Shown one piece after another: positions 44,226 through 52,644 of a stretch of 64,000 nt of DNA (its first letter is position 1; the number at the start of each line of letters is the position of its first letter). Position numbers and translations under genes: made by a program. Below the pieces are notes generated by a model, which searched no databases, was not told the DNA's origin, and saw nothing but the letters and a program-made list of their open reading frames with translations. The DNA comes from Aquabacter sp040049275 (GTDB taxonomy: Bacteria > Pseudomonadota > Alphaproteobacteria > Rhizobiales > Xanthobacteraceae), in assembly GCF_040049275.1 (NCBI RefSeq), contig NZ_JBDZDT010000003.1, positions 1 through 64,000 of the forward strand, read 5' to 3'.

Positions 44226-45158
44226 TCAGATATTGGTCTTGTCGGCGCCCTTCAGCTCCAGGATCTCGCGCGCCTCGTCCGGGCTTGCGATCTCCAGGCC
44301 GAGGCCTTCGATGATCTTGCGGGCGAGCTTCACCTGGTCGGCGTTCGAGGTGGCGAGCTTGCCCGGCCCGGCCCAGAGGGAATCCTCAAGGCCGACGCGG
44401 ATGTTGGAGCCCATGGCGCAGGCCATGGCGGCGATGGGGAGCTGGTTGCGCCCGGCGCCGAGCACGGACCAGCGATACTTGTCGCCGAACAGCCGGTCGC
44501 AGGTGCGCTTCATGTGCATCACGTCCTCGGGGTGCGGGCCGATGCCGCCGAGGAGGCCGAACACCGACTGCACGAACAGCGGCGGCTTCACGAGGCCGCG
44601 GTCGAGGAAGTGGGCGAGGTTGTAGAGGTGGGCGATATCGTAGCACTCGAACTCGAAGCGCGTGCCGTTATCGTAGCAGGTGTGCAGGATATACTCGATA
44701 TCCTTGAACGTGTTGCGGAAGACGAGGTCGCGCGTGTTCTCGAGATGCTGGCGCTCCCACTCGAACTTGAAGTCCTTGTACTTGTCGAGCAGGTGATAGA
44801 GCCCGAAATTGATGGACCCCATGTTGAGCGAGGCCACTTCCGGCTTGAAGGTGGCCGCCGGGAGCACGCGCTCCTCCACCCGCATATAGGGGCTGCCGCC
44901 GGAGGTGATGTTGATGACCGCGGAGGTCGCCTGCTTGATGCGCGGCAGGAAGGGGGCGAACGCCTCGGGGCGCTGGTCCGGCTTGCCGTTCTCGGGATCG
45001 CGGGCGTGGAGGTGGAGGATGGCGGCGCCGGCTTCGGCGGCGGCCAGCGCATCGGTCACGATCTCGTCGGGCGTGATCGGCAGATACGGGGACATGGTGG
45101 GGGTGTGAATCGCGCCCGTGACGGCGCAGGTGATGATCACCTTCCGGGATTTTGCCAA
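44226..45158 (-). CDS. Beta-keto acid cleavage enzyme (BKACE, DUF849)
   Basis: A 310-residue TIM-barrel enzyme. KVIITCAVTGAIHTPTMSPYLPITPDEI is the family start (residues 6-33), AAILHLHARDPENGKP carries the zinc-binding His-x-His, and VINITSGGS is a substrate loop. These enzymes condense a beta-keto acid with acetyl-CoA, giving acetoacetate and a new acyl-CoA, as first seen in lysine fermentation (3-keto-5-aminohexanoate). The specificity of this member is unknown. It is the first gene of the minus-strand Liv operon, transcribed divergently from the TetR gene. Confidence 0.92.
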   Translation of the reverse strand: MAKSRKVIITCAVTGAIHTPTMSPYLPITPDEIVTDALAAAEAGAAILHLHARDPENGKPDQRPEAFAPFLPRIKQATSAVINITSGGSPYMRVEERVLPAATFKPEVASLNMGSINFGLYHLLDKYKDFKFEWERQHLENTRDLVFRNTFKDIEYILHTCYDNGTRFEFECYDIAHLYNLAHFLDRGLVKPPLFVQSVFGLLGGIGPHPEDVMHMKRTCDRLFGDKYRWSVLGAGRNQLPIAAMACAMGSNIRVGLEDSLWAGPGKLATSNADQVKLARKIIEGLGLEIASPDEAREILELKGADKTNI

Positions 45159-45297
45159 CGTTCTCTCCCAATTCGGCGGGTGTCCTCTCCGCCTTATTGA
45201 TCAGGAGATCAATTCATATTGAGTCGATTGTCAATAGGCGCTGACGGGTCTAAACGATGTGACAGGCGCCCTCGAAGGCGGCCCGCCGGAGGAAGGC
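45159..45297. promoter_or_regulatory. Divergent promoter/operator region of the BKACE operon and TetR gene
   Basis: These 139 bases lie between the BKACE start and the probable TetR start. At 45196-45213 there is a perfect inverted repeat, ATTGATC-AGGA-GATCAAT, and a related ATTG...CAAT pair follows at 45218-45234. Such symmetry between a TetR gene and its divergent operon is the usual operator layout, allowing both to be repressed until a ligand is bound. The site lies 38 bp before the BKACE start codon. Confidence 0.7.
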
Positions 45298-46025
45298 GTG
45301 AAGAAACCGATCCCACTGAAGGAAAAGGGCGTGCGCGGCGCGCCGGCAAAGTCCCCCGTCAAGCGGCCCTCCCCCGCACCCGCCTCGATCCGGGCGTGCG
45401 CACGCGCATGATCCTCGACGCCGCGGTGGAATTCTTCGCCGAGCACGGCTTCGAGGCGCAGACCAAGGATCTGGCCGAGCGCATCGGCGTCTCCCAGGGC
45501 CTGATCTTCCGCTATTTCGGCACCAAGCAGAACCTCGTGGAGCAGGTCTACCAGAAGGTCTTCCTCCAGCGCTGGTCGCGCACCTGGGAGATGGGGCTGA
45601 AGGACCGGACAATGCCCTTCCCCGCCCGGCTGGAGCGCTTCTACCTCTCCTATTTCGATGCGGTGGACGAGTATCATTGGATCCGCGTGTCGCTCTATGC
45701 GAGCCTTGCGGGCCACGACATCATCGCCCGGTACATCCAGAGCCACGTCAACGGCCTTCTGGAGATCATCCTGCGGGAGCTGCGCGTCTATCGCGGCCTG
45801 CCGGAGGACAGCGCCATCGACCCGCTCGAATTCGAGCTGGTGTGGCACCTGCATTCGACCTTCATCTATTTCCTGGTGCGCAAATACATCCACCGCCTGC
45901 CGGTGATGGAGGACAAGGCGGCCATGGTGGCGCGCATCGTCGCTAACTTCCTCAACGAGTTCGCGCCAGTGGCGGCGCCCCGCGCCCGCAAGGCCCCGGT
46001 CCGCGCCAAGGCGGCGGCGGGCTAA
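45298..46025 (+). CDS. TetR-family regulator with an apparent 5' frameshift
   Basis: The intact part runs from about 45396: VRTRMILDAAVEFFAEHGFE, then KDLAERIGVSQGLIFRYFGTKQNLVEQVY, a textbook TetR helix-turn-helix, followed by an all-helical ligand domain. Its frame has only poor upstream starts (TTG 45219). In another frame a GTG at 45298 with a strong GGAGGAA site reads MKKPIPLKEKGVRGAPAKSP, a typical basic leader, then stops. One extra C in the run at 45371-45375 would fuse the leader to the regulator. This suggests a sequencing error or a recent mutation. It probably controls the divergent BKACE/Liv operon. Confidence 0.75.
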
Positions 46026-46033
46026 GATTGTTT

Positions 46034-46057
46034 CCCTTCTCCCGCAAAGGGAGAGGG
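46034..46057 (+). terminator. Possible hairpin terminator after the TetR gene
   Basis: CCCTTCTCCC and GGGAGAGGG pair with one bulged T around a GCAAA loop, starting nine bases past the TetR stop. The hairpin resembles a shortened family B repeat. It lacks a T run, so termination is not assured. Confidence 0.35.
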
Positions 46058-46169
46058 CGTCCAATGTGCTTTTGGCGCGAGCGCGCTTTTCCCGCACTTG
46101 GCCGGACGCTGCTGGCAGCGTATCCAGGCAACGGCCGGCGCGGACCGGCCTCCTCGAGCGCCTTGAGAC

Positions 46170-47192
46170 ATGAAGATACTGGTTACCGGCAGTGCGGGCT
46201 TCATCGGCTACCACACGGCGAGAGCCCTGCTGGCGCGGGGCGACGACGTGGTCGGCTTCGATGTGGTGAACGATTATTACGACCCCTCCTTAAAGGAGAG
46301 CCGCCTCACCGAGTTGCAAGCGGCCGCCCGCCAGAGCAATGGGGTGTACCAGTTCGTGCGCGGCGACCTCGCCGACAAGACCGCCGTGGATGCCTGCTTC
46401 AAGGCCCATGATTTCGACCGGGTGATCCATCTCGCCGCCCAGGCGGGCGTGCGCCACTCCATCACCCATCCGGAAGAGTATGTGGCCTCCAACATCGTCG
46501 GCTTCACCAACATGCTGGAAGCGTGCCGGCACCGAAACGTGCCGCACCTCACCTATGCCTCCACTTCCAGCGTCTATGGCGCGAACACGCGCATGCCCTT
46601 TTCCGAGCATCACGGCGCCGACCACCCGCTGCAATTCTACGCCGCCACCAAGCGCGCCAACGAATTGATGGCCCATTCCTACAGCCACCTGTTCCGGCTG
46701 CCCACCACGGGGCTGCGCTTCTTCACCGTCTACGGCCCGTGGGGCCGGCCGGACATGGCGCTGTTCCTGTTCACCAAGAGCATCCTCGCGGGCGAGCCCA
46801 TCAAGGTGTTCAATAACGGCCACCACACGCGGGATTTCACCTATGTGGCGGACATCGTGGAGGGCGTGGTGCGCGCCAGCGACCAGATCGCAGCGCCGGA
46901 CCCGCACTGGAACTCGGACGCGCCCGACCCCGCCACATCCAACGCGCCGTTCCGCATCTTCAACATCGGCAACGACGCGCCGGTGAGCCTGATGGACTAT
47001 ATCGAGGTGCTGGAAGACTGCCTCGGCCGCAAGGCCATCAAGGAGATGCTCCCCGCCCAGCCCGGCGACGTGCCCGATACGCGGGCCGACGTGTCCGCGC
47101 TGATGGCGGCGGTGGGCTACCGGCCGACCACCTCGGTGCGCGAGGGCGTCTCCCGCTTCGTGGAGTGGTATCGGGGCTATTACGGGGTGTGA
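46170..47192 (+). CDS. UDP-glucuronate 4-epimerase (LpsL/CapI-like)
   Basis: A 340-residue extended SDR epimerase. KILVTGSAGFIGYHTARALL binds NAD; FDVVNDYYDPSLKESRL and HLAAQAGVRHSITHP are typical of the UDP-glucuronate 4-epimerase branch. The catalytic set is STSSVYGA with YAATKRANE, then RFFTVYGPWGRPDMALF. It makes UDP-galacturonate from UDP-glucuronate, the same precursor that the UDP-xylose synthase at 34541 uses. It stands alone, about 10.7 kb from the exopolysaccharide locus, and could serve that polymer or lipopolysaccharide. Confidence 0.9.
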   Translation: MKILVTGSAGFIGYHTARALLARGDDVVGFDVVNDYYDPSLKESRLTELQAAARQSNGVYQFVRGDLADKTAVDACFKAHDFDRVIHLAAQAGVRHSITHPEEYVASNIVGFTNMLEACRHRNVPHLTYASTSSVYGANTRMPFSEHHGADHPLQFYAATKRANELMAHSYSHLFRLPTTGLRFFTVYGPWGRPDMALFLFTKSILAGEPIKVFNNGHHTRDFTYVADIVEGVVRASDQIAAPDPHWNSDAPDPATSNAPFRIFNIGNDAPVSLMDYIEVLEDCLGRKAIKEMLPAQPGDVPDTRADVSALMAAVGYRPTTSVREGVSRFVEWYRGYYGV

Positions 47193-47209
47193 GGGGGCCG
47201 TTGCCTTAT

Positions 47210-47323
47210 TCCCTCTCCCGCGTGCGGGGAGGGAGGGGGAAGGGCGCTCGCCTCGGGTCCGGATACGTTGCCCTGCTTGAGGAGCCCCCTCCCCAGCCCT
47301 CCCCCGCAAGCGGGAGAGGGAGT
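47210..47323. repeat. Intergenic palindromic repeat, family B, copy 2
   Basis: The same long inverted repeat as at 4763-4882: CCCTCTCCCGCGTGCGGGG at the left and CCCCCGCAAGCGGGAGAGGG at the right, with AGGGGGAAGGG and GCTTGAGGAGCCCCCTCC inside. It fills the gap between convergent epimerase and TRAP permease genes. Confidence 0.82.
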
Positions 47324-47343
47324 CCGCCGCGCCTTATCGCGCC

Positions 47344-49206
47344 CTACAGCAGCCCGATGGAGATCCACGGCACCGCGGCCACGAAGATGAGGCCGATGAA
47401 CAGCGCCACCAAATAAGGCCAGATCGCGCTGATGGCCTCGTCAGGCGAGACGTTGCCGATCTTGCAGGCGAGATAGAAGCCAATGCCGATGGGGGGCGTC
47501 ATGAGGCCGATATTCATGGCCGTGACGATGACCATGGAATACTGGATGTCGTTGATGCCCAGCTTGCGCGCGATGGGGTACATCAGGGGCGCCATGAGCA
47601 CGATGGCCGGCAGGCCCTCCAGGATGCAGCCCAGCACCAGGAACACGATGATGGAGACGGCCATGAAGCCGATCCACCCGCCCGGCAGGCCGGCCATGAT
47701 GTTCGCCAGTTCCTGCGCGATGCCGGCCTGGGTGATGGCCCAGGCCATGGCGACGGCACAGGCGAGGATCATCAGGATGGTGCCGGTGAGCGCGGCGGTC
47801 TCCACCAGCATGGAATAGAAGGTGCGCAGCGTGATGCCGCCATAGAGCACGATGCCGATGAAGAAGGCATAGACCACCGCGAAGGTGGAGACCTCGGTGG
47901 CCGTCGCCATGCCGCTGGAGACGGCGCTGCGGATAAGGAAGGGCAGCACCAGCGCCGGCAGTGCCACCAAAGCGGCGCGCAGCACCAGCGCGCCGGTGGG
48001 CCGCCGGACGCCGCGCATGTCCTCGTCCCGCGCCTTGAAGCGCGCCAGCGCGGCAAGGGCCGCGAGCAGCACCATGGCCACCACGAAGCCGGAGGTGAAG
48101 AGGGCGGCGATGGACACGCCCGCCACCGAGCCCAGCACGATGAGCACGATGGAGGGCGGCACCGTGTCCGCCATGGCCGCGCCCGTGGCGAGCAGCGCGA
48201 TCATCTCCTTGGGCTTGTGGCCGCGCCGCTTCATCTCCGGGAACAGGGCCGGGGCCACGGTGGCCATGTCGGAGACCTTGGAGCCGGAGATGCCCGAGAC
48301 CACGAACAGCGAGCCCAGCAGCACATAGGACATGCCCGCCTTCACATGGCCGAGGAGCGAAGCGAGGAAATCGACGATGGCCTTGCCCATGCCGGTGGAG
48401 TCGAGGATGCAGCCCAGCAGCACGAAGACCGGCACGGAGAGCAGGATGAGGCTCGACATGCCCTCGTCCATGCGCCCGATCATCACGAAGACGGGCACGC
48501 GGGTGGCGAAGGCGAGATAGGCCAGCGTGCCGATGCCGAAGCAGAAGGCGATGGGCACGCCGCCCGCGAGGCACAGGGCGACGAAGCCCACCAGGAACAG
48601 GATGATGCTGAGATTGCCCGCCTTGATGAGCGCGGGCGAAGCCAGCCACAGCGCGCCGAGCACAAGGCCGATGAGGACGAGGCTGACGAGGATGTCGCGC
48701 AGCGTGCCGCGCTTCACCGCCTGCGCCACCGCCAGCGCTGCCATGCCGCAAACGCCCACCGGCAGCGCCGCCGCGCGATAGCTGCCGGAGATGTTGAGCG
48801 CCGGCGTGGTGATGAAGGATTCCTCCATCATATAGTCGATGGCGGGATAGGCGAGCGCGATGAGGAAGGCGGCGATCAAGAGGAGTGCCAGCGTCTCCAC
48901 GAAGCCCCTCGTCCCGTCCGGCAGCGCGCGGACGACCAGGGTGAGGCGCAGGTGCTCGTTGCGGTCCAGCGCGATGATGGAGCCGAGCATGGCGAGCCAG
49001 ATGAAGCAGACGGACGACACCTCGTCGATCCACACCACCGGCAGGGCGAAGAAATAGCGCGAGGTCGCGCCCACCAGCAGCAGGCTCACCACCGCCAGCA
49101 GCAGCGCGGCGGCAATGGCCTCGACGGGCCGCATGAAGCGCGAGCCGGAGCGCGGCGCCTCGGTTTCCGAGACGAGGGGCAAGGTGTCTTCGCCTGCCGA
49201 AGCCAT
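47344..49206 (-). CDS. TRAP transporter fused small/large permease (DctQM)
   Basis: A 620-residue inner-membrane protein in which the small DctQ subunit (about residues 25-165, four membrane segments; SRYFFALPVVWIDEVSSVCF) is fused to the large DctM subunit. DctM begins near residue 195 (LSIILFLVGFVALCLAGGVPIAFCFGIGTLAYL) and has the usual dozen segments and GILxPPSxxL-like motifs (TVPPSIVLIVLG, MTPPIGIGFYLA). TRAP systems import organic acids using the sodium gradient. The binding protein gene is directly upstream. Confidence 0.94.
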   Translation of the reverse strand: MASAGEDTLPLVSETEAPRSGSRFMRPVEAIAAALLLAVVSLLLVGATSRYFFALPVVWIDEVSSVCFIWLAMLGSIIALDRNEHLRLTLVVRALPDGTRGFVETLALLLIAAFLIALAYPAIDYMMEESFITTPALNISGSYRAAALPVGVCGMAALAVAQAVKRGTLRDILVSLVLIGLVLGALWLASPALIKAGNLSIILFLVGFVALCLAGGVPIAFCFGIGTLAYLAFATRVPVFVMIGRMDEGMSSLILLSVPVFVLLGCILDSTGMGKAIVDFLASLLGHVKAGMSYVLLGSLFVVSGISGSKVSDMATVAPALFPEMKRRGHKPKEMIALLATGAAMADTVPPSIVLIVLGSVAGVSIAALFTSGFVVAMVLLAALAALARFKARDEDMRGVRRPTGALVLRAALVALPALVLPFLIRSAVSSGMATATEVSTFAVVYAFFIGIVLYGGITLRTFYSMLVETAALTGTILMILACAVAMAWAITQAGIAQELANIMAGLPGGWIGFMAVSIIVFLVLGCILEGLPAIVLMAPLMYPIARKLGINDIQYSMVIVTAMNIGLMTPPIGIGFYLACKIGNVSPDEAISAIWPYLVALFIGLIFVAAVPWISIGLL

Positions 49207-49260
49207 GTGCGCGATCCGCCGAAAAGAGGTGGCCGGGGCGCGGCGCGCCCCGGCGGGCCG

Positions 49261-50280
49261 TCAGGAGAGCTTGCCGGAATACTTCTCCAGCAGCGACCAG
49301 GCTTCGTCGCCGAACTTGCCCTTCCACTCGGCATAGAAGCCGGCGGAGCGCAGCTTGTCGCGGAAGTCGTCGGGCTTGGTGTCGTTGAACACCATGCCGT
49401 TGGTGGTCAGCTCCTTGCGCAGATTGGCGTTGAGCGCGGCGACGTCGGTCCGCTCCTTCTCGCCCGCCGCATTGATGTGCTTCGCCACGATGGGGCGCAG
49501 GTTCTCCGGCAGGCGCTCCCAGGCGCGGCGGTTCGCCAGGAACCAGAAGCCGTCCCACATATGGTTGGTGACGGAGCAGTATTTCTGCACCTCGTAGAGC
49601 TTCGCCGTGGAGATGATGGCGAGGGGGTTCTCCTGCGCATCCACCACCTTGGTCTGGAGCGCGGTGTAGACCTCGGCGAAATTGATGGAGGCGGGCGCGG
49701 AATCGAACGCCTTGAACATGGAGGTCCAGAGCGGGGAGACCGGCACGCGGATCTTCAGGCCCTTGAAGTCCGCCGCGCTCTCGATGGGCTTGGTGGAGGT
49801 GGTGGTCTGGCGGAAGCCGTTGTCCCAGATTTTGTCCATGGCGACGATGCCGAACTTGGCGATCTGCCCGCGCACATAGGCGCCCAGATCCCCGTCCATG
49901 GCCTTCCACACGGTGTCATAGTCCGGGAAGGCGAAGCCGATGCCGCTCACCGAGGCATTGGGCACGAGGGTGGAGAGGATCAGCGGGGAGAGGGTGAAGA
50001 ACTCGATGCCGCCGGAGCGCAACTGGCTCAGCATGTCGGTGTCGCCGCCCAGCTGGTTGGACGGGAATACCTTGATCTCCACCTTGCCGTCCGTGTCCTT
50101 CTTGATGGCGTCCGCCATCTCGTTGGCGCGGATGTTCATGGGGTGCGAGACGGGCAGGTTGTTGGCGTATTTGTAGGAGAATTCTGCGCCCTGGGCGCGG
50201 GCCACGTAAGGCGCGGCCACGCCGCCCACGAGCATGGTGGCGGCGCTCGCCTTCAACAGAGTGCGACGGCTCAGCGACAT
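49261..50280 (-). CDS. TRAP transporter substrate-binding protein (DctP)
   Basis: A 339-residue periplasmic receptor with a twin-arginine-like signal (LSRRTLLKASAATMLVGG) cleaved after YVARAQ. The mature part reads FSYKYANNLPVSHPMNIRANEMADAI, and the conserved Arg for the ligand carboxylate lies in GLKIRVPVSPLW. It hands a carboxylate to the DctQM permease. The facing acyl-CoA synthetase operon suggests that the ligand is an acid that is activated with CoA after entry. Confidence 0.93.
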   Translation of the reverse strand: MSLSRRTLLKASAATMLVGGVAAPYVARAQGAEFSYKYANNLPVSHPMNIRANEMADAIKKDTDGKVEIKVFPSNQLGGDTDMLSQLRSGGIEFFTLSPLILSTLVPNASVSGIGFAFPDYDTVWKAMDGDLGAYVRGQIAKFGIVAMDKIWDNGFRQTTTSTKPIESAADFKGLKIRVPVSPLWTSMFKAFDSAPASINFAEVYTALQTKVVDAQENPLAIISTAKLYEVQKYCSVTNHMWDGFWFLANRRAWERLPENLRPIVAKHINAAGEKERTDVAALNANLRKELTTNGMVFNDTKPDDFRDKLRSAGFYAEWKGKFGDEAWSLLEKYSGKLS

Positions 50281-50455
50281 GACCTCTTCCTCCCTTGGCA
50301 GCCCCTGCGGGCCGGCTTCCTCGTGAAGGCCCGTTGCGCGGGCCGTTATTGATGTTCGCGGCGCGCCTCTTGTGGCGGCTCAGGGGCGAGAGATACAGTC
50401 TCGCCCAGAACTTGTCGTCGGGTCTCTAGCTCAACTTAAGTATAAGGTCCACATA
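50281..50455. promoter_or_regulatory. Divergent promoter region with a 23 bp palindrome
   Basis: This 175 bp gap separates the TRAP receptor gene and the acyl-CoA synthetase gene. At 50384-50406 lies GGGCGAGA-GATACAG-TCTCGCCC, a perfect 8-7-8 inverted repeat. It is well placed for a regulator acting on both transcripts. It is followed by an AT-richer stretch, CTCAACTTAAGTATAAGG, just before the synthetase start. No regulator gene is nearby. Confidence 0.6.
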
Positions 50456-52108
50456 ATGGATCGTCGGGAAGGAAGCGCCATTCCGGTGGTGCCGAAGGGG
50501 GGCATCGTCCCCTGCACCAAACGGGTGATGAACCTCGCTCATGTCCTGCGCCAGGCGGCGCGCCGCTTCCCCCATGAGGTCGGCTTCGTGCAGGGCACGC
50601 AGAAGGTCACCTGGAGCGAGATGAACGCCCGGGTGGATGCCATGGCGGCGGGGCTCGCCGCGCGCGGCATCAGCAAGGGCGACCGGGTTCTGGTGCAGTC
50701 GAAGAACTGCCTTGAGATGTTCGAGAGCATGTTCGCCTGCTTCCGGATCGGCGCGGTGTGGGTGCCCACCAATTTCCGCCAGACGCCGGACGAGGTGGCC
50801 TATCTCGCGCAGGCCTCCGGCGCCGCCGCCATGATCTGCCACGTGGACTTCCCGGATCATGTAGTGGCGGCGCGGCGCGATGCGCCGTCCATCGCCACCG
50901 TCATCGCCATTGGCGAGGCCCCCTTCGGCGAGAGCTATGGGGCCATAGTGGCGGCCCATCTCGGCGCGGTGGTGAAGCCCGCCGATGTGGAGCATGACGA
51001 TCCATGCTGGTTCTTCTTCACCTCCGGCACCACCGGGCGGCCGAAGGCGGCGGTGCTCACCCACGGCCAGATGGGTTTCGTCATCACCAACCATCTGTGC
51101 GACCTGATGCCGGGCACGACGAACGCGGACGCCTCCCTGGTGGTGGCGCCGCTTTCCCACGGTGCCGGCATCCATCAATTGGTGCAGACCGCGCGGGGGG
51201 CGAAGACCATCCTGCTCTCCTCTGAAAAATTCGACGTGGAGGAGGCGTGGCGGCTGGTCGAGGAATGGCGGGTGTCGAACCTCTTCACCGTGCCCACCAT
51301 CACCAAGCTTCTGGTGGAGCATCCGAGCGTGGATGCCTTTGACCATTCCTCCCTGCGCTATGTGATCTATGCCGGCGCGCCCATGTACCGGGAGGACCAG
51401 AAGCGCGCTCTGGGAAAGCTCGGCAAGGTGCTGGTGCAGTATTTCGGCCTGGGCGAGGTGACCGGAAACATCACCGTGCTGCCCCCAGCCCTCCACGAGC
51501 TGGACGACGGGCCACACGTGAAGCTGGGTACCTGCGGCTTCGAGCGCACGGGCATCGAGGTGCAGATCCAGGACGATGCAGGCGCGGAGGTGGCGCCGTT
51601 CGCCACCGGCGAGATCTGCGTCGCGGGCCTCGCCGTGTTCGCGGGCTATTACAACAACCCCGAGGCCAATGCGAAGGCGTTCCGAAACGGCTGGTTCCGC
51701 ACCGGCGATCTCGGCCACATGGACGAGGAGGGCTTCGTCTACATCACGGGGCGCGCTTCCGACATGTACATATCCGGCGGCTCCAACGTCTATCCGCGCG
51801 AGGTGGAGGAAAAGGTGCTCCAGCACCCCACTGTCGCGGAGGTGGCCATCCTCGGCGTGCCGGACCCCATGTGGGGCGAGGTGGGCGTCGCGGTATGCGT
51901 GCCGCGCGCGGGCGCGCAGGTGAAGGAGGCGGAGCTCATTGCCTTTCTCGAAGGCAAGGTCGCCCGCTACAAGCTGCCGAAGCGCGTGTTCGTGTGGGAC
52001 GCGCTGCCCCGCTCCGCCTATGGCAAGATCACCAAGAAGATGGTGCGCGAAGCCCTGGAGGAACGCGGCCTCCTGCCCCTCGACAAGGCCGCGGAGCGCT
52101 CCGCATGA
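50456..52108 (+). CDS. Acyl-CoA synthetase (AMP-forming, class I adenylate-forming enzyme)
   Basis: A 550-residue ligase that activates a carboxylic acid as acyl-AMP and then acyl-CoA. The P-loop-like motif is FFFTSGTTGRPKAAVLTH, then QYFGLGEVTGN. RTGDLGHMDEEGFVYITGRASDM is the hinge, and the catalytic Lys lies in RSAYGKITKKM. Substrate choice is unclear; the family covers fatty, aryl and dicarboxylic acids. ATG 50456 was chosen because upstream sequence in the same frame overlaps the operator. Its stop overlaps the next gene (ATGA). Confidence 0.93.
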   Translation: MDRREGSAIPVVPKGGIVPCTKRVMNLAHVLRQAARRFPHEVGFVQGTQKVTWSEMNARVDAMAAGLAARGISKGDRVLVQSKNCLEMFESMFACFRIGAVWVPTNFRQTPDEVAYLAQASGAAAMICHVDFPDHVVAARRDAPSIATVIAIGEAPFGESYGAIVAAHLGAVVKPADVEHDDPCWFFFTSGTTGRPKAAVLTHGQMGFVITNHLCDLMPGTTNADASLVVAPLSHGAGIHQLVQTARGAKTILLSSEKFDVEEAWRLVEEWRVSNLFTVPTITKLLVEHPSVDAFDHSSLRYVIYAGAPMYREDQKRALGKLGKVLVQYFGLGEVTGNITVLPPALHELDDGPHVKLGTCGFERTGIEVQIQDDAGAEVAPFATGEICVAGLAVFAGYYNNPEANAKAFRNGWFRTGDLGHMDEEGFVYITGRASDMYISGGSNVYPREVEEKVLQHPTVAEVAILGVPDPMWGEVGVAVCVPRAGAQVKEAELIAFLEGKVARYKLPKRVFVWDALPRSAYGKITKKMVREALEERGLLPLDKAAERSA

Positions 52109-52644
52109 GCGCGCCGCCGCTGCGGCTGCTGACCCATCCCGGCCCCATGGCGCCCGAGCGCCGGGAGAGCCGCGCCGACGCGGCCGCTCGCGCCTTCCGC
52201 TTCAGCCTCATGCCGGGGCGCTCGCTGCATGAGGGCCTCGTCGGGGCCATGGGCCGCATTGGTGCGGCCTCCGCCGCCTTCGTGCTCACGGGCGGGGGTT
52301 TCGCGCGACTGAAATACTGCATCGCCGCCCCGAACCCGGAGGGGCCCCAGGTGGCGCGCTATTCGGCCCCTATCCCCGCCGGCCCGGTGGGCCTCATCGG
52401 CGCCAGCGCGGCGCTGGGGATCGATGTGGAGGGGCAACCCATCGTGCATTGCCACGCTTTGCTCTGCGGGGCGGACGGCGCCGTCTTCGGCGGCCATCTC
52501 CTGCCCCATGAGGCGATGGTGGGGGACGAGCCGCCGCTCGTGTTCGCGCGGGCCTTCAGCCGTGTCGCCATCGCCCAGCGGCCCGACGCCGAGACCGCCA
52601 TGTCCATCTTCCATCCCAAGGTCGCGGAGCCCGCCCATGGCTGA
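52105..52644 (+). CDS. PPC/DUF296 domain protein 1
   Basis: A 179-residue protein with a PCC/DUF296 domain (plants and prokaryotes conserved). FRFSLMPGRSLHEGLVGAMGRIG is the first part. HCHALLCGADGAVFGGHLLPHEAMV carries the conserved His residues, found as metal ligands in some members, and the GGHL loop. The biochemical role of bacterial PPC proteins is not established. It overlaps the synthetase gene by four bases and the next gene by eight. Confidence 0.85.
   Translation: MSAPPLRLLTHPGPMAPERRESRADAAARAFRFSLMPGRSLHEGLVGAMGRIGAASAAFVLTGGGFARLKYCIAAPNPEGPQVARYSAPIPAGPVGLIGASAALGIDVEGQPIVHCHALLCGADGAVFGGHLLPHEAMVGDEPPLVFARAFSRVAIAQRPDAETAMSIFHPKVAEPAHG

Noticed and set aside
47441..49909. A very long open frame in another register across the TRAP genes
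   Set aside because: It spans two real genes with clear TRAP motifs and gives Arg/His-rich sequence typical of a shadow frame in high-GC DNA.
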